64,000 nucleotides of DNA from the NCBI RefSeq assembly GCF_039542035.1, contig NZ_BAABHJ010000003.1, positions 1-64,000 of the forward strand. The letters are read 5' to 3'. The translations under genes and the position numbers were made by a program. Every line of letters starts with the position of its first letter. Within the stretch, counting starts at the first letter, position 1. Shown here one piece after another: positions 42,955 to 51,783 of the stretch. The notes beneath the pieces were generated by a model. It worked only from the letters and a program-made list of their open reading frames with translations. It made no database searches and was not told where the DNA came from. The DNA is from Actinoallomurus liliacearum. GTDB lineage: Bacteria; Actinomycetota; Actinomycetes; Streptosporangiales; Streptosporangiaceae.

Positions 42955-43033
42955 AGCGCAGTAGGGGAGTTCGGTCGTCCCCGCCGGTCTCATAAGCCGG
43001 AGGTCGTGGGTTCGAATCCCACCTGCGCGACCA
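42955..43033 (+). tRNA. tRNA with CAT anticodon (elongator Met-like) and CCA end
   Basis: The D-stem GGGG/CCCC, anticodon stem CCGGT/GCCGG with loop CTCATAA, variable loop AGGTC and T-arm GTGGG-TTCGAAT-CCCAC all pair well. The acceptor AGCGCAG pairs with CTGCGCG except at position 1-72, which is A-G. The anticodon stem lacks the three G-C pairs of initiator tRNA, so elongator Met or a lysidine-type Ile is more likely. CCA is encoded. It follows the CAG tRNA by 12 bases, likely on the same transcript. Confidence 0.85.
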
Positions 43034-43037
43034 TTTC

Positions 43038-43080
43038 AATGGCGGGATGACGCGGCCGCCGGCCGTGTCATCCCGCCATT
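43038..43080. terminator. Long perfect hairpin, bidirectional terminator
   Basis: AATGGCGGGATGAC and GTCATCCCGCCATT are exact complements, and inner CGGCC/GGCCG extends the stem to about 19 base pairs around GCC. It separates the tRNA pair from the convergent nucleotidase gene and probably ends both transcripts. Confidence 0.93.
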
Positions 43081-43092
43081 CGCATATTCGCC

Positions 43093-44988
43093 TCAGCAGG
43101 GGATGTGGAATGAACCGTAGTTGAGGTTGTTGCCGGTGCGCGGTTCGTCGGACGGGGCCGGGACCTCGATGGCGCGCGGGGCGAAGGCCGCGTTCTTGGC
43201 CGTGACCCGCTCGAGCGGGGCCGGGGTGAGTACCTTCTGGGCGCGGACGTACTTCACGAAGTTCTCGAAGTCCCGGGGGTGCCGGACCGGCCGGTCGAAC
43301 GTCGCGAGCGCCGGGTACCCGTCGCCCTGGACGAAGGTGTAGGCCATCGTCGCGAGCCGGTACTTCCGGGCGACGTCGAGGGGCTTCCCGTCGATGAGCA
43401 CGTCGGCCGGGTCGACCCGGTCGCCGACGGGCCCGCTCGCGTCGTAGGTGTACCGGACGTTGCGGGAGACCGCGAACGGCGCGAACACGATCTTGCCGTC
43501 CGTGCCCGTGGTCCACTGCTGTTCCAGGGTGTCGTGGATCTGCTGCCCCGCCACGGTCGCGGTGACGACCGGGTCGCCGTACCCGACGGCCTTGAACGCC
43601 TGGGCCAGCGTGACGGCGCCGTCGGACGCGGTCGAGACCAAGTCGCCTCCGACGACGCCCTGGCCGACGCGTGGCGCGATGGCGATGAGGGCCAGGTCGG
43701 CGGGCACGTTCGGGTACGCGTTGCCGTTGTTGGTCGGGTCGATCGGCTGCCGCCCCGACCAGTACGCCCAGTCGGCGGCCAGGTCGCCCATCGTGCTCTC
43801 TCCGGCGGTGTTCCGGGTCCGCGTGAACGGCGCGGTCACCCGGCCGATCGCGGTCTGGCCCCGCTTGGTGGCGAAGTCGAGCCAGTAGTCCGCGACCTCC
43901 TGCAGCTCCGGGTTCGGCGTGACGTCCTGGGTGTTCGCGTGGTTCGTGGACACGGTCAGCTCGCGGACGACCTTGCCCGTACGGCGGTCGAGCCGCAGGT
44001 TGATCTCGTTGATGAGCTGGCCGTTGTAGCCGGCCTCGACGAACGGGCGCGGCACGCCGTTCGGGTCGGGGACCATCATGTTGAACCGGCAGTGCCAGTG
44101 CCCGGTGACGATCGCGTCGACGTCCGGGGAGACCTGGTGGGCCAGGTCGTACGCCGGGCCGGAGGGGTCGCTACCGCTGTTGAAGTCGCTGCCCGCGACC
44201 GCCCCGTCGTGCATGCTGAGGATGATCGCGTTGACGCCCCGCCTCTTCAGCAGGGCGGCGTACCGGTTGACGGTCTCGACCTCGTCGAGGGTCCGCAGCG
44301 CCGGCTGGAACGACGCCGGCATCGTCTCGGCCCCGAACGCCGTCAGGTGGATGAACCCGATGGGCAGGCGGCGCCCGCCGCCGGCGTCCACCCACTCGAT
44401 GTTGTACGGCGGGACGACCGTCCGGCCGGTCGCGGACCACACGACGTTGGCGCTGTAGTAGCGGAACCTCGCGCCCCGGAACCGGCGGCCGGTCGAGTCG
44501 ACGAACTCGTCGTCCCACCCGACCTCGGGGAACGGGATGCCGCGCTCCATGTGGGCGGTGAGGAACGCCGGTGACTTGTCGAACTCGTGGTTGCCCGCCG
44601 AGCTGAACCGGAAGTCCATGCGGTTGAGCGCCTCGACCGTGGACTCGTCGGCGACGCTCTCGGCGTCGAACTCCCAGCCGGAGAACATGTCGCCGGGGCC
44701 GAAGAAGATCGAGTTCTGGTGGCCGTCGCGGAGCCGGTTCAGGTGGGCGGCGAGGTGACCGACGCCGCCCACGGTGTAGCGGGTGCCGGCCGCGCCGGTG
44801 ATGACGCTGCTGCCGTGCAGGTAACCGTGCAGGTCGGTGATGTTGAGCAGTTGCACGTCCACGTACTCGTCGGCGGTGGCCGCGTCGCGGGCGTCCTCCG
44901 TCGCGTACGCGGGGGTGCCGATCGCGGCCATCGTCGCCATCGCGCCGGTCGCCGTCAGGAAGGTCCGCCGTCCCAGGTCCTGCGTCAT
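43093..44988 (-). CDS. Tat-exported 5'-nucleotidase/metallophosphoesterase
   Basis: This 631-residue enzyme has a twin-arginine signal (GRRTFLTATGAMATMAA) and the calcineurin-like metallophosphatase domain: NITDLHGYLHG (DxH), GPGDMFSG, SAGNHEFD and VTGHWHCR. A C-terminal 5'-nucleotidase substrate-binding domain follows (AGESTMGDLAADW, YTFVQGDGYPALATF). It would dephosphorylate nucleotides outside the cell. GGGAG precedes the ATG. Confidence 0.93.
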   Translation of the reverse strand: MTQDLGRRTFLTATGAMATMAAIGTPAYATEDARDAATADEYVDVQLLNITDLHGYLHGSSVITGAAGTRYTVGGVGHLAAHLNRLRDGHQNSIFFGPGDMFSGWEFDAESVADESTVEALNRMDFRFSSAGNHEFDKSPAFLTAHMERGIPFPEVGWDDEFVDSTGRRFRGARFRYYSANVVWSATGRTVVPPYNIEWVDAGGGRRLPIGFIHLTAFGAETMPASFQPALRTLDEVETVNRYAALLKRRGVNAIILSMHDGAVAGSDFNSGSDPSGPAYDLAHQVSPDVDAIVTGHWHCRFNMMVPDPNGVPRPFVEAGYNGQLINEINLRLDRRTGKVVRELTVSTNHANTQDVTPNPELQEVADYWLDFATKRGQTAIGRVTAPFTRTRNTAGESTMGDLAADWAYWSGRQPIDPTNNGNAYPNVPADLALIAIAPRVGQGVVGGDLVSTASDGAVTLAQAFKAVGYGDPVVTATVAGQQIHDTLEQQWTTGTDGKIVFAPFAVSRNVRYTYDASGPVGDRVDPADVLIDGKPLDVARKYRLATMAYTFVQGDGYPALATFDRPVRHPRDFENFVKYVRAQKVLTPAPLERVTAKNAAFAPRAIEVPAPSDEPRTGNNLNYGSFHIPC

Positions 44989-45142
44989 CGCCCATCTCCC
45001 GATCGTGAGGAAGCGCAGGCGAGTAAAACGGTCCAAGATCAAGTCCGTGTCACGTACGGTCGGCCGCGGCGTGAACGTCAGATGATCGCGCAGGCCCGGC
45101 CGTCGCACCGTGACCGCGACCGGCCGTCGCCGGGAGCGCTCG

Positions 45143-46105
45143 TCACGGGCCCGGGGCGGTGACCGACGTCCGCGAGCGGAACGTACGGCGGTAGGTGTCC
45201 GGAGGAACGCCGACCGTGCGGTTGAAGTGCCGGCGCAGTGTCGTGGCGGTGCCCATGCCGGTCGCCGCCGCGATGGTGTCGACGCTGTCGTCGGTGGTCT
45301 CCAACAGCTCCTGGGCGTGGCGGATCCGCTGAGTCAGCAGCCACTGCAGCGGGGTCGTACCGGTCACCGCCCTGAAGTGGCGGCCCAGGTTGCGCGAGCT
45401 CATCCGCGCCTGGCGGGCCAGGTCCTCCACGGTCAGCGGCTGGTCCAGCCGTTCGATCACCCAGGGGAACAGTTCGGCGAGCGGGTGGCTGTCCGGGGCG
45501 GGCACCGGGGTGGTGACGAACTGGGCCTGACCCCCGTCCCGGTGCGGCGGCACGACCAGGCGGCGGGCGACCACGTTGGCGATCGAGGAGCCGTGGTCGA
45601 GGCGGACGAGGTGCAGGCACAGGTCCATGGCCGCCGCCTTGCCGGCGGAGGTGAGCACGCTGCCGTTGTCCACGTACAGGACGTCCGGGTCCACCTCCAC
45701 CCGGGGGTGGCGGGCGGCCAGGACCTGGGTGTGCGCCCAGTGCGTGGTCGCGCGCCTGCCGTCCAGCAGGCCGGCGGCGGCCAGCACGAACGCGCCCGTG
45801 CAGAGGGAGGCCACGCGTGCGCCGGCCTCATGGGCCGCGCGTATCGCGTCGACCAGGTCGGCGGGCGGGTCCACGTCGACGTCGGTCCAGCCCGGGACGA
45901 TCACGGTGTCGGCATGCGGGAGCCGGTCGAGGCCGTGGTCGGGCTCCAGCCGGAACCGGCCGACCTCAATGGCGCCCGACCCGCAGACCTTGACGTCGTA
46001 CCAGGGGACCGCCACGCCGTCCGGGGCGGCGCCGAAGACCTCGTACGCCAGGGACAGCTCGAACTGCAGCATCCCGTCGGTGACGGCGATCGCAACGGTG
46101 TTCAT
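45143..46105 (-). CDS. GlxA-type AraC regulator (DJ-1/PfpI domain)
   Basis: This 320-residue regulator joins an N-terminal class-I glutamine-amidotransferase-like (DJ-1/PfpI) domain, with VASLCTGAFVLAAAGLLDG, to a C-terminal AraC domain (MSSRNLGRHFRAVTGTTPLQW and TLRRHFNRTVGV). Such GlxA-type proteins respond to an unknown small ligand. The divergent gene upstream is the saccharopine-dehydrogenase-like oxidoreductase, a possible target. Confidence 0.9.
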   Translation of the reverse strand: MNTVAIAVTDGMLQFELSLAYEVFGAAPDGVAVPWYDVKVCGSGAIEVGRFRLEPDHGLDRLPHADTVIVPGWTDVDVDPPADLVDAIRAAHEAGARVASLCTGAFVLAAAGLLDGRRATTHWAHTQVLAARHPRVEVDPDVLYVDNGSVLTSAGKAAAMDLCLHLVRLDHGSSIANVVARRLVVPPHRDGGQAQFVTTPVPAPDSHPLAELFPWVIERLDQPLTVEDLARQARMSSRNLGRHFRAVTGTTPLQWLLTQRIRHAQELLETTDDSVDTIAAATGMGTATTLRRHFNRTVGVPPDTYRRTFRSRTSVTAPGP

Positions 46106-46214
46106 GTCCGAAATTGTACGGGTGATGGCGTTCCGGACACTCGCGGCTGGATGCCCGCTCTCGCCAAGATCTCCGTACGGTTCGCACTAGGTCGTTCGAG
46201 TGGGAGGAGACCCC

Positions 46215-47246
46215 ATGGGATCGGGGCAGACGGTGGCGGTGTTCGGCGCGTACGGGCACACCGGGCGCTTCGTGGTGGCGCAGTTGCGGGAGCGCGGGTT
46301 CGTCCCGGTCCTCTCCGGCCGCGACCCCGGGAAGCTGAAGGAACTGGCGGTGTCCGAATCCGGGCTGGAGGCCCGCCCGGCGTCGGTCGATGATCCGGCC
46401 TCGCTCGACCGCGCCCTGGCCGGTACGGCGGCCGTGATCAACTGTGCCGGGCCCTTCGCCACGACGGCCGCTCCCGTGATCGAGGCGGCGCTGCGCGCCG
46501 GGATCCCGTACGTGGACGTGGCGGCCGAGATCGAGGCCAACGCCGACACGTTCGCCTACTTCACGGACCGCGCCCGCGCCGCGGGCGCGGTGATCGTCCC
46601 CGCGATGGCCTTCTACGGCGGCCTCGGCGACCTGCTGGCCACGGCGGCGATGGGCGACTGGACGGCGGCCGACGAGGCGCACGTCGCGTACGGGCTGAGC
46701 AGTTGGCACCCCACCGCCGGGACGCGTGCCGCGGGCGCGGTCTCCGGGCAGCGGCGGGGCGGCCGACGCGTCCGTTACGCGAACGGCCGGCTGGAGTACC
46801 ACCATGACGACCTGCCGACCCTGGAGTGGCCCTTCCCCGACCCGATGGGACCGCGGGCCGTCATCGGGGAGTTCACGATGGCCGACGTCGTCACCATCCC
46901 CAGCCACCTGCCCATCCCCGAAGTGCGCACCTACATGGCGGTCGAGGCGGCCCGGGACCTCTCGTCCCCCGACACCCCGCCGCCGGCCCCGGCCGACGAG
47001 CGGGGACGGTCCGCGCAGACCTTCCTCGTCGACGTCGTCGTACGCTCCGGCGGCCGGGAACGGCGCGCCGTGGCGAAGGGCCAGGACATCTACGCCGTCA
47101 CCGCGCCGCTCGCGGTCGAAGCGGTCGACCGCGTACTCACGGGACGGACCAGGACGGTCGGCGTCGCCTCCGCCGGCGAGATCTTCGACGCGCCCGACTT
47201 CCTCCGCGCGCTGTCCCCGCACATCACCCTGGAGCTGCGTCCGTAG
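46215..47246 (+). CDS. Saccharopine dehydrogenase-like NAD(P)-binding oxidoreductase
   Basis: This 343-residue protein starts VAVFGAYGHTGRFVVAQL, an NAD(P) Rossmann motif, followed by VINCAGPFATTAAPVIEAALRAG, as in saccharopine-dehydrogenase-like proteins. The C-terminal part is variable and no substrate is apparent. GGGAGGAG is just upstream of the ATG. It is divergent from a GlxA-type regulator. Confidence 0.82.
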   Translation: MGSGQTVAVFGAYGHTGRFVVAQLRERGFVPVLSGRDPGKLKELAVSESGLEARPASVDDPASLDRALAGTAAVINCAGPFATTAAPVIEAALRAGIPYVDVAAEIEANADTFAYFTDRARAAGAVIVPAMAFYGGLGDLLATAAMGDWTAADEAHVAYGLSSWHPTAGTRAAGAVSGQRRGGRRVRYANGRLEYHHDDLPTLEWPFPDPMGPRAVIGEFTMADVVTIPSHLPIPEVRTYMAVEAARDLSSPDTPPPAPADERGRSAQTFLVDVVVRSGGRERRAVAKGQDIYAVTAPLAVEAVDRVLTGRTRTVGVASAGEIFDAPDFLRALSPHITLELRP

Positions 47247-47318
47247 CGGCTGGATCAGGCATGCGGCCGCCGGCCCGCCATGAAAGGCGCCGACGGTCGC
47301 TCGGTGCGGGCCGTCCGC

Positions 47319-47654
47319 TCAGGTCTTGAGCGGGTCGTGGCCCCAGTTCATGAGGGAGTGCCGCCAGCGGGTGTCGCGGATGTCGCCGTCCGGGCGCTGC
47401 GCCAGGTGCCGGCGGATGTAGCCGACGACCTTGCGCATGTGCGCGTAGTCGTCGGCGGACAGGTCGCCCTTCTTCGCGCTTAGCAGCGCGACGATCCGGC
47501 GGCCCGACTCGTGGCCGGTGGACTCGCCGCCGCCCGAATGCTGCCCCGCCGCCTTCGACTCCTCGGTGCCGAGCCAGCGTTCCAGCTCGGCGGGGCCGAG
47601 GTTGACCAGGTCCTGGAACAGGCTCCGGATCTCCTCGTCGTCCTCGCCCGCCAC
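47319..47654 (-). CDS. DUF3140 protein
   Basis: This 111-residue soluble protein matches the DUF3140 pattern: LFQDLVNLGPAELERWL, ESGRRIVALLSAKKGDLSADDYAHMRKVVGYIRRHL and a Trp-containing C-terminus (WRHSLMNWGHD), read here in pieces. Its function is unknown. It follows the small DUF2945 gene by 4 bases on the same strand; the two are usually paired. Confidence 0.85.
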   Translation of the reverse strand: MAGEDDEEIRSLFQDLVNLGPAELERWLGTEESKAAGQHSGGGESTGHESGRRIVALLSAKKGDLSADDYAHMRKVVGYIRRHLAQRPDGDIRDTRWRHSLMNWGHDPLKT

Positions 47655-47658
47655 GGGT

Positions 47659-47883
47659 TCAGTCCTCTTTCTTCTTCAGGGCCTCGGGCTTGTGCACGGC
47701 CAGGCCCCCGGACTTGTCGCTGCGGACCTGGTACTGCGGCTCGTCCGGCGACGCGGCGACCGTCCGGCCGGCCGCCTCGGTCCGCTCGGTGATCTCGCGC
47801 TCGACCTCGCCGTGGGCCTCGCCGCCGTGGCTGCGCCAGGAGACCTGGTCGCCCTTGTGCAGCTTCTTCTTCTCTTTCGCCAT
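47659..47883 (-). CDS. DUF2945 (TUDOR-like) protein
   Basis: This 74-residue basic protein has GDQVSWRSHGGEAHGEVER, VRSDKSGGLAVHKPEAL and a lysine-rich end, which fits the hypervirulence-associated TUDOR-like DUF2945 family. Function unknown, possibly nucleic-acid binding. It is first in a two-gene unit with the DUF3140 gene. Confidence 0.88.
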   Translation of the reverse strand: MAKEKKKLHKGDQVSWRSHGGEAHGEVEREITERTEAAGRTVAASPDEPQYQVRSDKSGGLAVHKPEALKKKED

Positions 47884-47937
47884 GGTTCTCTCCTCCTTCG
47901 CCCGCCCGCCTTCCCATACCCGCAGGTCAGGGCGTAT

Positions 47938-48834
47938 TCATTGAGGGCCCCGGAGGTGGGCCTCGGCGATCTTCCGGAAGGCCGCCACGAGGCGGTTGCG
48001 GTCGTCGGCGCGGGTGGCCAGCACGACCTGGCTGGGCTCGACGCCCTCCAGGGGGATCGTGGTCAGGTCGGGGCGCAGGCGGCCGATGTGCTCTCCGTCC
48101 GGGATGATCGCGACGGCCTGTCCGGCGGCGACCAGTTCGGCCTTGTCCTCGACGTCGTCGATGAGGGGACCGCCGGGCGCCGGGCCTCCGCCGGGTCGGG
48201 GATCGATGCGCCAGAAGGCGTTCCAGTCCGGGTCGGACACCCGGGGCAGGGGCTCGTCGGCGATGTCGTCGAGGGTGACGGACTCCTTGCCGGCCAGGCG
48301 GTGGTCGAGAGGCACGACGAGGACTCGGGGCTCGTCGTGGAGGACCGTGACCCGCAGCCCGCCGGTCCGGAACGGCAGCCGTGTCACGACCGCGTCCGCG
48401 CGGTGGTCGAGCAGCGCGTCACGCGGTTCGTTCCAGCCCAGATGCACGGTCCGGACCTCGGCGTCCGGGTGCCGATGGCGCAGCTCGCGCACGGCGGACG
48501 TGACGATGAGGCTCGTGGTGTAGCCGATGGTGATCCGGGTCGGCCGGGCGGCGGCCCGGGTGCGCGCCATCGCCTGGGCGGCGGAGCGCAGCAGCGTCCT
48601 CGCGAGCGGGAGGAAGATCTCCCCGGCCTCGGTGAGTTCGGTGCCGCGCGGTGTGCGGTCGAGCAGCCGGACGCCGAGTTGCTGTTCGAGGCGGTGGATC
48701 TGCCGGCTCAGGGACGGCTGGGTGGTGTGGAGGGCCGCGGCGGCGCGACCGAAGTGCCGATGCTCGGCCAGGACGGTGAAGCACTGCACCAGCCGCAGAT
48801 CGAGGTTGACCGGAGGCGGTGGCGAGTCGGGCAT
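47938..48834 (-). CDS. LysR-family transcriptional regulator
   Basis: This 298-residue regulator has the LysR winged helix (LVQCFTVLAEHRHFGRAAAALHTTQPSLS, read in two parts) and a periplasmic-binding-like effector domain (ITIGYTTSLIVTSAVRELR). It is divergent from an SDR gene, the standard arrangement for a LysR and its target. I start at the ATG giving MPDSPPPPVN, which places the helix-turn-helix at the normal position. Confidence 0.9.
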   Translation of the reverse strand: MPDSPPPPVNLDLRLVQCFTVLAEHRHFGRAAAALHTTQPSLSRQIHRLEQQLGVRLLDRTPRGTELTEAGEIFLPLARTLLRSAAQAMARTRAAARPTRITIGYTTSLIVTSAVRELRHRHPDAEVRTVHLGWNEPRDALLDHRADAVVTRLPFRTGGLRVTVLHDEPRVLVVPLDHRLAGKESVTLDDIADEPLPRVSDPDWNAFWRIDPRPGGGPAPGGPLIDDVEDKAELVAAGQAVAIIPDGEHIGRLRPDLTTIPLEGVEPSQVVLATRADDRNRLVAAFRKIAEAHLRGPQ

Positions 48835-49012
48835 ACCGGGATCGTAGCCCTCGTATGCCGTGACGTGGGGTGATACGCAGATCGTATTGCCGGATGCGAA
48901 ACATTCATTGGACCCGGCGCGCTCCGCGGCCCGAAGGTGGAACCCGCGGCCGGGCACCGGCACGGTGCCGTATCGGGCCGCTCCCTGACCGTTGTCCCGA
49001 ATGGAGTGCACC

Positions 49013-49756
49013 ATGTCCGCGCCCACGGCCCTGATCACCGGCGGAACCAGCGGAATCGGCAAGGCCACCGCCGAACTTCTGCATCGGCGCGGATATCAGG
49101 TGGTGGTCACCGGGCAGAACCCCGACACCCTCGCCGCGGCCGAGAGGTCACTGCCCGACCAGATCGTCGTGCTGCGTGCCGACGCCCGGTCGCTCGCCGA
49201 CACCGACCGGGTCGTCGACGAGGTCCGGGAGCGCTTCGGCACCCTCGATGTGCTGTTCCTCAACGCCGGGATCGTCCGGGGCGGGCCGGTCGAGGCCTTC
49301 GACGAGGCGACGTACGACGACCTGTTCGACGTCAACGTCAAGGGCCAGTTCTTCACCCTGCAGAAGGCCCTTCCCCTGCTCAACGACGGCGGATCCATCA
49401 TCTTCACCATCGGGATCGGAGCCACGAGAGGCGTCGTCGGCGGCTCCGTCTCCGCCGCTTCCAAGGGCGCCCTCCTGTCCCTCGTGCCGTCCCTCGCCCT
49501 TGAGCTGGCGCCCCGGCGGATCCGGGTCAACGCCGTCAGCCCCGGCCCGATCGAGACGCCGATCTGGGCCAAGGGCGGGCTCCCGCCGGAGGCGCTGGAA
49601 GAGGTCGCCAAGGTCACGACCGCCCAGATCCCCCTCGGCAGGTTCGGGACCGGCGAGGAGGTCGCCGAAGTCGTGGCCTTCCTCGCCTCCGACGCGGCCG
49701 GCTTCGTGACCGGCGAGAACATCGTCGTCGGCGGCGGTTCCGGAATCAGGGCATAG
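49013..49756 (+). CDS. SDR oxidoreductase with altered catalytic residues
   Basis: This 247-residue short-chain dehydrogenase fold has the cofactor loop TGGTSGIGKAT, the structural NAG motif in FLNAGIV, and SPGPIETP. The catalytic Tyr of YxxxK is missing: the segment is GGSVSAASKGALL, with Ser where Tyr belongs and the Lys kept. The preceding catalytic Ser is also not evident (FTIGIGA). It could be a binding or regulatory SDR, or use other residues. Divergent from the LysR gene, its likely regulator. Confidence 0.88.
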   Translation: MSAPTALITGGTSGIGKATAELLHRRGYQVVVTGQNPDTLAAAERSLPDQIVVLRADARSLADTDRVVDEVRERFGTLDVLFLNAGIVRGGPVEAFDEATYDDLFDVNVKGQFFTLQKALPLLNDGGSIIFTIGIGATRGVVGGSVSAASKGALLSLVPSLALELAPRRIRVNAVSPGPIETPIWAKGGLPPEALEEVAKVTTAQIPLGRFGTGEEVAEVVAFLASDAAGFVTGENIVVGGGSGIRA

Positions 49757-49779
49757 GCCCGGCCGCGACCGGCTCCAGC

Positions 49780-49804
49780 GCCGGTGTCCACCGACGACAC
49801 CGGC
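49780..49804. terminator. Hairpin between convergent SDR and response-regulator genes
   Basis: GCCGGTGTC and GACACCGGC pair perfectly around CACCGAC, shortly after the SDR stop. No T-run follows. Confidence 0.6.
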
Positions 49805-49849
49805 CGGCGACGGGGCGTCGCGTCGGACGGAGCCGGCGACCAGGCGGGA

Positions 49850-50503
49850 TCAGCGGATCAGGCCGTGCCGGGCGGCGTAGTCGGCGACCTGGCTCCGGTT
49901 CGTGATCCCCGCCTTGGCGAACGCCCGGTTGATGTGCGACTTCACCGTCACCATCTCGATGTGCAGCCGCGCGGCGATCTCCCCGTTCGACAGTCCCGCA
50001 CCGATCAGCGTGAGCACCTCCGCCTCCCGGACGGTGAGGCCGTCCGGGAGGCGCGCGCGGTCGGGTACCCGGCCGAGTCGCGCGGCGGCCACCAGCCGTG
50101 CCTGTACGGCCGGATCCACCGAGGCCAGGCCCGCGGCGGCGGCCGTGACGGCCTGCCGGATCTCCTGGCGTCCCGCGTTCTTCGTCAGGAACCCGCGGGC
50201 CCCGGCGGCGAGCGCGGCGAGAACCGACTCGTCGTCGGCGTACGAGGTGAGGATGACGACGGCGACCTCCGGATGGTCCGCGACGATCCGCTCCGTGGCG
50301 CCTTCGCCGCCGAGGCCGGGCATCCGCAGATCCATCAGTACGACGTCGGGCCGGTGCGCGGCGACCGCCGCGATCGCCGCGTGGCCGTCCTCGGCCTCGG
50401 CGACCACCTCGATGTCCGGCAGCAGGTCGAGCAGGGCGACCAGCCCCTCCCGGACGGCGGTCTGGTCGTCGGCGACGACGACGCGGATGACGGACTCGTT
50501 CAC
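49850..50503 (-). CDS. NarL/LuxR-family response regulator
   Basis: This 217-residue regulator has a receiver domain with VVVADDQTAVREG, the phosphoacceptor Asp in DVVLMDLRMPG and Lys in LTKNAG. A LuxR helix-turn-helix follows (LTVREAEVLTLIGAGLSNGE). The GTG start overlaps the histidine-kinase stop by 4 bases (GTGA), so the two are coupled. Targets are unknown. Confidence 0.92.
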   Translation of the reverse strand: MNESVIRVVVADDQTAVREGLVALLDLLPDIEVVAEAEDGHAAIAAVAAHRPDVVLMDLRMPGLGGEGATERIVADHPEVAVVILTSYADDESVLAALAAGARGFLTKNAGRQEIRQAVTAAAAGLASVDPAVQARLVAAARLGRVPDRARLPDGLTVREAEVLTLIGAGLSNGEIAARLHIEMVTVKSHINRAFAKAGITNRSQVADYAARHGLIR

Positions 50504-51633
50504 AGGCCGATCCGGGCGCGTACCCGCCATCCCGCTTCGGTCGACCCGCTGGTCACCGTGCCGCCCGCCAGCCGGACCCGCTCGCGCATCGCGGTGAGGC
50601 CGTAGCCGCCGCCCGGCGCGGTGGCGGCCGGAACCCGCCCCGGACCGTTGGTCACCTCGACGGCCAGTTCGTCGCTCGTGTAGTCGACGCGGACCTCGAC
50701 GTCGGCCCCGGGGGCGTGCTTGCCGGCATTGGTGAGGGCCTCCTGCACGGCGCGGTAGACGGCGAGGGCGGACTCCGCCGGAAGCGGGCGCGCGGTCCCC
50801 GTCAGGTCGCACCGCACCGACGCGCCCGTGTCCTGACGGAACGCCGCGACGAGACCGCTGATCATCTCCTGGAGCTCGACCTCGCCCTCCCGCAGCGTAC
50901 GGACGGCGGCGACCGCCTCCTCCTGGCCGGACCGGGCCAGCGCCCGGGCGCGACCGACGTGCCGCCGGGCCTCCTCACGGTCGCCGGTGAGTTCCAGAAC
51001 CGCGTCGGCGGCCTCCAGCCGGAGCGCCAGGGCGCTGAGCGAGTGGCCGAGGACGTCGTGCAGCTCCCGCGCGATGCGGCCGCGTTCGGCGAGGACGGCG
51101 GCCCGTGCCCGTTCCTCTCCGGCCTGCCGGGTCTGCTCGGCCAGGAGCCGGGCGTGCTCGGCCCGGTCGACGTGGAGCCGGCGGTTGCGGCCCACCAGGT
51201 AGGCGACGAAGGTGACGGCGGCGAACGTCGCCAGCGCGTCGCCGCGCCCCACGGCGTACCCGGTCACGAGCACGCCGCAGCAACCGCCGGCCAGCGCGAC
51301 ACCCTCGCGCCGGGGGAACACGGCGGCGGCATCGACGCAGGCCCAGAACGTGAACCAGTACACCGCGGGCTGCGGGTGCAGGACGAGCAGCACGCTTCCG
51401 GCCAGCCCCGTCGCGGCGATCGTCGCACGCAGCGCGGGCGAGTGCCCGCGCGGCCCGAGGACCGCCCAGCCGAGCCAGGCGGCGGACGACACGGCCAGGG
51501 CGACGGAGATCCGCAGATTCTCCCCGTGCAGCCCGGCCGCCCCCTTGTGCGCGGTCTCGCCCCAGATGACGAACGCGAGCCCGGCCAGCATCGCGGCACG
51601 CGCGGGCCACTGCCCGCCCCACCGGATCGACAT
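50500..51633 (-). CDS. HisKA_3-type sensor histidine kinase
   Basis: This 377-residue membrane kinase has about six hydrophobic segments in residues 15-150, the phosphorylated His in ARELHDVLGHSL and an HATPase domain with NAGKHAPGADV and GGGYGLTAMRERV. With its overlapping response regulator it is a NarL-type two-component system. The sensed signal is unknown. It is divergent from a small membrane protein gene. Confidence 0.9.
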   Translation of the reverse strand: MSIRWGGQWPARAAMLAGLAFVIWGETAHKGAAGLHGENLRISVALAVSSAAWLGWAVLGPRGHSPALRATIAATGLAGSVLLVLHPQPAVYWFTFWACVDAAAVFPRREGVALAGGCCGVLVTGYAVGRGDALATFAAVTFVAYLVGRNRRLHVDRAEHARLLAEQTRQAGEERARAAVLAERGRIARELHDVLGHSLSALALRLEAADAVLELTGDREEARRHVGRARALARSGQEEAVAAVRTLREGEVELQEMISGLVAAFRQDTGASVRCDLTGTARPLPAESALAVYRAVQEALTNAGKHAPGADVEVRVDYTSDELAVEVTNGPGRVPAATAPGGGYGLTAMRERVRLAGGTVTSGSTEAGWRVRARIGL

Positions 51634-51783
51634 CCGGCCACCCCCTTTTCACCAGCGGCGGAGCGAATTATCGCGCCAGAACCATCCGCTACTACAACCG
51701 GATCTCCACCCGCGAGATGGACGACCTCCACCCGGCCCTCTCCCTACCGTGGGCCTCCACGACCGGCAGAGTGGGAGTGTTCG

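Noticed and set aside
42870..43033. Integrative element attached at the tRNA pair
   Set aside because: No integrase, phage or conjugation gene and no displaced tRNA 3' copy was seen within the window.
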